Assembly (NCBI GenBank): GCA_028571685.1 | Contig: CM053143.1 | Span: 5,695,501 to 5,759,500 of the forward strand | Source of the DNA: Heterohyrax brucei | Lineage: Eukaryota; Chordata; Mammalia; Hyracoidea; Procaviidae | Direction: 5' to 3' | Length of the DNA stretch: 64,000 nucleotides | Shown: positions 59,444-64,000 of the stretch, piece after piece | Layout: the number at the start of each line of letters is the position of its first letter | How positions within the stretch are numbered: position 1 is the first letter of the stretch | Made by a program: the position numbers and the translations under genes | Notes under the pieces: generated by a model | The model's input: the letters and a program-made list of their open reading frames with translations, nothing else | Told to the model about the DNA's origin: nothing | Databases searched by the model: none

Positions 59444-60049
59444 ATTTTAGTGTTAGAAGGTGGCAATGTTTAGAAATTTGAAGTGGAATTTGTGCACATG
59501 GGACATTTAAGGAACCCAGTTCTGATCCTAGGTCAGTTCTGTATGAGCCTTTAAGCCAGGCCGACATTGGGATGAACAAGAAAAGCATAATTTGTGGGAA
59601 TATAAGTACCCAATTTATCTGCAACAGTATGAGTTATGGAAAAAAGTAACAGAATATTTAAAACATGAAGCTGGACTAAGACAGTTATCACAGAGAGACA
59701 CTGAGCACCTGGCTTTTATTAGGAAGATGGAATTTTTCTCAAGATATTTTGTGTATACGTGGTACACACACATCTCAATGTCTCAAATTTGAAGCCTAAA
59801 ATGTGCCTTTAAATAAAAACTTCATTTTAAACATCTGCTGGTTGTTATTCATAGGTTCATGGAACTAGTACAAGGATTGTGAAAATACTTCATGACTGAT
59901 GCCTTTACTTTTGGCAGAGTATATTTAAATTAACTCTCCAGTTTTTCAAAACCTCCGGAGATTATTTCAGTAAATCAGTCCATTTTTAGTAATGCTTGTA
60001 GCTAAGAAATTATCCTCATAATTAACATATTTATATTTATGCATACATA
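59444..60049. other. Intronic sequence, nothing recognised
   Basis: One 66-codon ORF without features. Confidence 0.5.
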
Positions 60050-60668
60050 ATTGAAGTTGTCAAAAATTTTATTTTATTTTACTTGGATCCATTATTAACA
60101 CTCATGGAAGAAGCACTCAAGAAATCAAAGGATGTGCTGCAATGGAAAAATCTGCTGCAAAAAGCCTCTCTGTGGTGTTAAAAATTGAAGATATCACTTT
60201 AAGGACTAAGGAGTACCTGGCCCAAGCCATGGTGTTTTCAGTTGCTTCATATGCATGGGAAAGCTGGGCCATGAATAGGGAACAGTAAAGAAGAATTGAT
60301 GCCTTTGATTTACAGTGTTGACAAAAAATGTTGACTACACCAGAGACTGCCAGAAGAATGAATAAATCTCTCTTGGAAAAAGTACAGCCTGAATGCTCCT
60401 TAGACGTGTGGATGACAAAACATCTCACATACTTTGAATGTTGTCAGCAGGGCCCAAACCCTGGAAAAAGACATCATGCTCGGTAAAGTAGAGGGCCCGC
60501 AAAAAAGAGGAAGAACCTCAAGAAGATGGACTGAAACAGTGGCAGCAACATTGGCTAAAGCACAGCAGTAATTTTGAGGGTGGTGCAGGGCCAGGCAGTG
60601 TCTCACTCTGTTGTACACAGGGTTGCTATGAGTCAGAACCTACTCAATAGTAGTTTGCAACAACAACA
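60050..60668 (+). mobile_element. RTE-class LINE, 3' 0.6 kb
   Basis: 'attgaagttgtcaaaaattt', 'gccagaagaatgaataaatc', 'catgctcggtaaagtagagg', then the shared tail 'gttgctatgagtcagaacct' and 'caacaacaac'. Same start as the copy at 37010. Confidence 0.92.
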
Positions 60669-60764
60669 TGACTATCCTTACTGACATCAGTTGACACAGC
60701 AAACAGGAGTCTCTTCCCTGAGTTACTTGTCAAATACAACAGTAATCACAACTTAGTAATCACA

Positions 60765-61075
60765 ACAGCTGTTGTAGAGTTGGCCTCAGCTCATACAGTC
60801 CCATACACCATGGAACAAAAATCTGCCTGGTACTGTGCCATCCCCACAATCCATTGTAGATCAACATTGTGATCAATAGGGTTTTCATTGTCTAATTTTC
60901 AGGAATATATCACCAGGCCTTTCCTCCCAGTTCATCTTAGCCTGGATACTCTGCAAAAATCTGTTTAGTATCTTAGCAGCATGCAGGCCTCCACTGATAC
61001 ACAAAGAGAAGCTTCACATGAAGTGCACTGGCTGGTGATCAGACATGAGTCTCCCCCTTCGAAAGCAATAATTCT
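60765..61075 (-). mobile_element. Composite AfroSINE/RTE-tail repeat, antisense
   Basis: 'gctgttgtagagttggcctc', 'ggtactgtgccatccccaca' (RTE-like part), 'tatatcaccaggcctttcct', 'gcagcatgcaggcctccact'. More than one piece; order not fully resolved. Confidence 0.6.
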
Positions 61076-61291
61076 TCCACTGAAACACCAATGAAGAAAG
61101 AAAATAGCTGTGTTGGTGCATCTGTTTAATAATATCCATTTACCTCTAAAACCTCTTGAAATCAGTTCTAAAATCTTCACAAGGAGAAGATAAACAGTCA
61201 CAGAAGTAACAATTACCTGTTCCTCAAGTGAACTCCTGATTTGGTAACCCGATACAGGGGCATTTCCCACCTATTATCCACTAGTGCCTAG

Positions 61292-61523
61292 CCTAGGGTT
61301 TTTCTACTTCAACCTTATTGATATTTCAGGACAGATGAGTCTTTGTTTGGGGGAGTAGTTCTGTACTTTGTGGGATATTTTGTAATAGTACTGGCAGCTA
61401 CTCACTAGATGCCAGTAGAAACACCCCACCCCACACCCCAAGTTATGACTGTCAAAAATGTTTCCAGACAGTACCAAATGTCCCCTGGGATGGAAAATCA
61501 TACCCAGTTGAAGATCTCTGGCC
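61292..61523 (+). mobile_element. MER5A-like hAT-Charlie element
   Basis: 'caaccttattgatatttcag', 'ctcactagatgccagtagaa', 'ttccagacagtaccaaatgt', 'cccctgggatggaaaatcat'. Confidence 0.9.
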
Positions 61524-61544
61524 TCACTGGACCAGATCAATTAC

Positions 61545-61738
61545 CACTGAGTTGATTTTAACTCATGGCAACCCTATGTTTGTCTGAATAAAACCATGCT
61601 CCCTCAGTTTTCAGATGCTTGGTTATTTGGAAGTAGATTGCTAGGCCTTCCTTCAAAGGCAACTCTGGATGGACTCCAATCTTCAGCCTTTCAGTTAGCA
61701 GCCAAGTAGTTTTAACCATTTGCATCACCCAAAAATCC
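61545..61738 (-). mobile_element. AfroSINE, long type, antisense
   Basis: 'ccactgagttgattttaact', 'gaagtagattgctaggcctt', 'aaccatttgcatcacccaaa'. Confidence 0.92.
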
Positions 61739-61882
61739 CATAACTGAATTAGTCCTTACCTTATTTTGAAAATTGTAAAAATACGTACGTATACTGATAT
61801 TACAAATCCCTGGTTCTTAAACCTATAGCTAAGAAAGCCACATTTTCACACATCTGAGTTATCTGCAAGTAGTGTCAGATTA

Positions 61883-62062
61883 GAGGAACTCTGGTGGCAT
61901 GGAGGGTAAGTGCTGCACTGCTAACCAAAAGATTAGCAGTTAGAACCTACCAGCCACTCTTAGGAAGAAAGATGTGGCAGTTCACTTCTGTAAGGATTAC
62001 AGCCTTGGGGCAGTTCTGCTCTGTCCTATGGCATCACTCAACAGCAACAGGCCTGGTTTGGG
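61883..62062 (+). mobile_element. AfroSINE, same type as 16218
   Basis: 'ggaactctggtggcatggag', 'ctaaccaaaagattagcagt', 'gaagaaagatgtggcagttc', 'aggattacagccttggggca'. Confidence 0.92.
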
Positions 62063-62414
62063 TAGCCACATACCATTTTTCATTAGTAAAGCAATACTTA
62101 CTTTTAAGAAAGTCCAAATTTCCTAAGGATATAAACTGAAAAATAAAATCCACTTTTCTCTTGCCACTGTTGGTCTCACTTTAAGAGGTGACCACTATTA
62201 ACAGTTTCATGTTAATAAACCAGAATTTCATGAACACAGTATATATGTATGTATATATAATATATGTGTATAACTTATTTTATACAATAAGGATCAAACT
62301 GTGTAAACTATTTAACATACTTCATAACTTAATAATACGTTTCAAACACATTATTATATTGGTAAAAGTATATAGACTTTTTTGACAGACCTTGACAGAA
62401 ATACACAAGCACTT
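62063..62414. other. AT-rich intronic sequence
   Basis: TATATG-rich patch at 62240-62272; nothing else recognised. Confidence 0.5.
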
Positions 62415-62424
62415 ACATCTACAT

Positions 62425-62457
62425 GCCAGCCAAGTGCTGTCGAGTCGGATCCGACTC
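62425..62457 (-). mobile_element. 33-bp micro-insertion of SINE tail, 10-bp TSD
   Basis: 'gccagccaagtgctgtcgag' then 'tcggatccgactc' is a reversed tail. Identical 'acatctacat' lies at 62415-62424 and 62458-62467. Inside, 'gagtcggatccgactc' is a perfect 16-bp palindrome. Confidence 0.9.
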
Positions 62458-62516
62458 ACATCTACATACACACAAAATTTATTTACATAAAACATAGGTG
62501 TGTTCAGTCTGAAATA

Positions 62517-62577
62517 ATGTATATTGTATATGTAATATAAAATATAAATACATATATATGTATATATATATAAACAA
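62517..62577. repeat. (TATA/TATG)n AT-rich repeat
   Basis: Alternating TA with occasional G/C. Confidence 0.9.
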
Positions 62578-62591
62578 TAACATTTTAAAAG

Positions 62592-62781
62592 TTGCCATTC
62601 AGTAGATTATGACTCATGGTGACCTAATATGTGTCAGAACAGAAATGTGCTGAACAGTGCTATCAGCAGCCAGTGTTTTGGAAGTAAGTCACTATGTCTC
62701 TCTCCTGAGACCCCTCTGTATGGCCTGGAAACTTCAGCGTATTCAATTAGTAGCCAAGTGCTTAACTGTTTGCGTCTTCCA
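62592..62781 (-). mobile_element. AfroSINE, long type, antisense
   Basis: 'ccattcagtagattatgact', 'gcagccagtgttttggaagt', 'gccaagtgcttaactgtttg'. Confidence 0.88.
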
Positions 62782-62875
62782 TGCATACATACATACACAC
62801 ATGTATACACACACACACATATGTACAGACATATTGATATAATACAGAATGTACATATATACATATACACAAATG
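62782..62875. repeat. (CATA)n/(CA)n/(TATACA)n simple repeat
   Basis: catacatacatacac, then (CA)n, then TATACA units; follows the head end of an antisense SINE. Confidence 0.92.
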
Positions 62876-62964
62876 TATCATTCCCCTTATAACGTATTTA
62901 ACCAATTCTCTGCTAATAGTGATTCTGATGTGCTCATACATTTTTGATGCTATGAGAAATTGGA

Positions 62965-63118
62965 AACTCTGGTATTGTACTAGTTGAGCCATGGGTACTA
63001 ACCAAAAGATCTGCAGTTTAAATCCACCAGAGACTCCTTAGAAACTTCAGGGGGCAGTTCTGCTCTGTCCTATAGTGTCACTATGAGTTGGAATGAGCTT
63101 GAAAGCAATGAGTATTTT
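62965..63118 (+). mobile_element. AfroSINE, short type
   Basis: 'aactctggtattgtactagt', 'ctaaccaaaagatctgcagt', 'ctgctctgtcctatagtgtc', 'gcaatgagtatttttatata'. Confidence 0.93.
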
Positions 63119-64000
63119 TATATAATGGGAAATTAAGAAAATCAGAATATTGTATATTTTCTACAGAAAGTAAAAAAGATTTCAAATGTTGGAAATAAAG
63201 AACACTAAAGAAATTTTGCAAGGCTCATAGCTATATAGAAGCACTTGGTAAATATTTTAATTAAATGTACTCAATACATTCACATGCTTTATTTTAACTT
63301 TAAGTAAATAGAACAGCCTTTAATGCCAAGACCATGTTGATTTCCAAGCAACTTATTCAAGAAATGTTAAAATTTTCCACATTAACATTTTATGTTGTTA
63401 CAGAATGAGGGTTGTAATTTCACTATGTTGGTGTTTTATTAGCTACCTAGACATAATTTTAATTGCGAGTGTATTTTTGTCAAGGTTCATCACAGACTAA
63501 AAACTAAGGTTTATTCTACATATGATAAACCACTTGGAGTTTAGCTTCCAAGACAGTGCTTTTTGAAACCCTTAAAGATTCTAATTCTAAAGGAAGGATT
63601 CCAGATTGGAGTATGTTTCAGGTCAAATCATGTCTCCCAAACAACAGCCAGCCAGCCATAGGAGTTACCTCACTGAATGGAAACCGGTGCAATTTCCTCA
63701 AAACCACATTAGAATGATGTTTCCCTGAATCTGCTCTCTGGCTTTGGCCCTTAAATTACTTTGTAACCCAGTTAAGTCAAAAGAGAACCACAAACCCTAG
63801 ATCAGCTTTTGCTTCTCTGTGCACCTTGGTTCACACACTGCCTGTGAAATGCTTGCAGTGTGCATAGACTTCATTGCCAGAAAGGAATGGCAGCAATTCA
63901 CCCTCCAATAAAAAAGAGTTACTGATACTTACTTGGTACTTATGTCTATTTGGCAATCAGCATAGATGATTGTTTTTCCATTCACCTAACTGCTAAAAAT
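63119..64000. other. Intronic sequence to window end, nothing recognised
   Basis: AT-rich unique DNA. No RXFP1 exon 2 signal seen. Confidence 0.5.

Larger units (their letters stand above)
15967..64000 (+). other. RXFP1: RXFP1 intron 1 (5' part, runs off the window)
   Basis: Starts with a consensus donor (gtaagt). I searched for the LDLa exon (Cys-rich, expected to contain KCSLGYFPC) and for leucine-rich-repeat exons on the + strand and saw none up to 64000. The DNA is almost entirely retroelements and old unique sequence. An intron longer than 48 kb is an inference from the missing exon 2, not from a seen acceptor. Confidence 0.7.

Noticed and set aside
1-64000. CRISPR array, operon or other prokaryotic-type system
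   Set aside because: No regularly spaced repeats, no ribosome binding sites or dense ORFs; composition, introns and repeats are mammalian.

Overview
This is mammalian nuclear DNA, AT-rich and dominated by interspersed repeats. The lineage is afrotherian, most likely a paenungulate such as an elephant. I infer this from about thirty copies or fragments of tRNA-derived AfroSINEs (head 'cctggtggc..cagtggttaag', tail 'tatgagtcagaatcgactc'), from RTE-class LINEs that end in the same tail followed by 'cctaacaacaac', and from an L1 lineage whose 3'UTR I associate with elephants. The species cannot be fixed without a database search.

Only one host coding segment is recognised: the first coding exon of RXFP1, the relaxin receptor LGR7, on the + strand at 15918-15966. 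It encodes the signal peptide and ends in a phase-1 splice donor. A TG microsatellite and a purine-rich tract lie just upstream. Everything after 15966 reads as intron 1; exon 2 (the LDLa module) was not found, so the intron is probably longer than 48 kb. Positions 1 to about 15.6 kb are 5' flank or intergenic DNA.

Layout. 1-2150: 3' end of a sense L1. 2.2-2.7 kb: an unnamed LINE-tail-like repeat carrying a strong inverted repeat. 3.5-4.0 kb: a palindromic mariner derivative. 5.4-15 kb: SINEs, MIRs and a MER5-like hAT remnant. 15.6-16.4 kb: RXFP1 promoter area and exon 1. 20.3-22.7 kb: an L1 that kept its 5'UTR, ORF1 start and 3'UTR but lost nearly everything between. 28.2-28.9 kb: L1 3'UTR. 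29.8-30.7 kb: one LTR nested inside another. 36.6-44.5 kb: a nearly full-length antisense L1 with an RTE LINE and two solo LTRs inserted in it. 47.5-51.3 kb: a pyrimidine-rich tract, an LTR, then a HAL1/L1 ORF1-endonuclease block. 51.3-51.9 kb: a second palindromic mariner copy. 52.0-52.6 kb: a third solo LTR. 52.8-55.0 kb: a 2.2-kb RTE. 55.0-57.2 kb: the 5' half of an antisense L1. 60-63 kb: RTE, MER5-like element and SINEs.

All LINE and transposase reading frames seen are broken; the solo LTRs carry no viral genes. The elements record a mobilisation relationship: AfroSINEs share their 3' end with the RTE LINEs, consistent with SINE mobilisation by RTE machinery. Three CpG-intact micro-insertions (24, 33 and 65 bp) of just this tail, each with a target-site duplication, look like the youngest events in the window. 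No bacterial, phage or CRISPR-type system is present. Family assignments rest on recognition from memory; repeat boundaries are approximate to about 10 bp unless a target-site duplication (TSD) is given.
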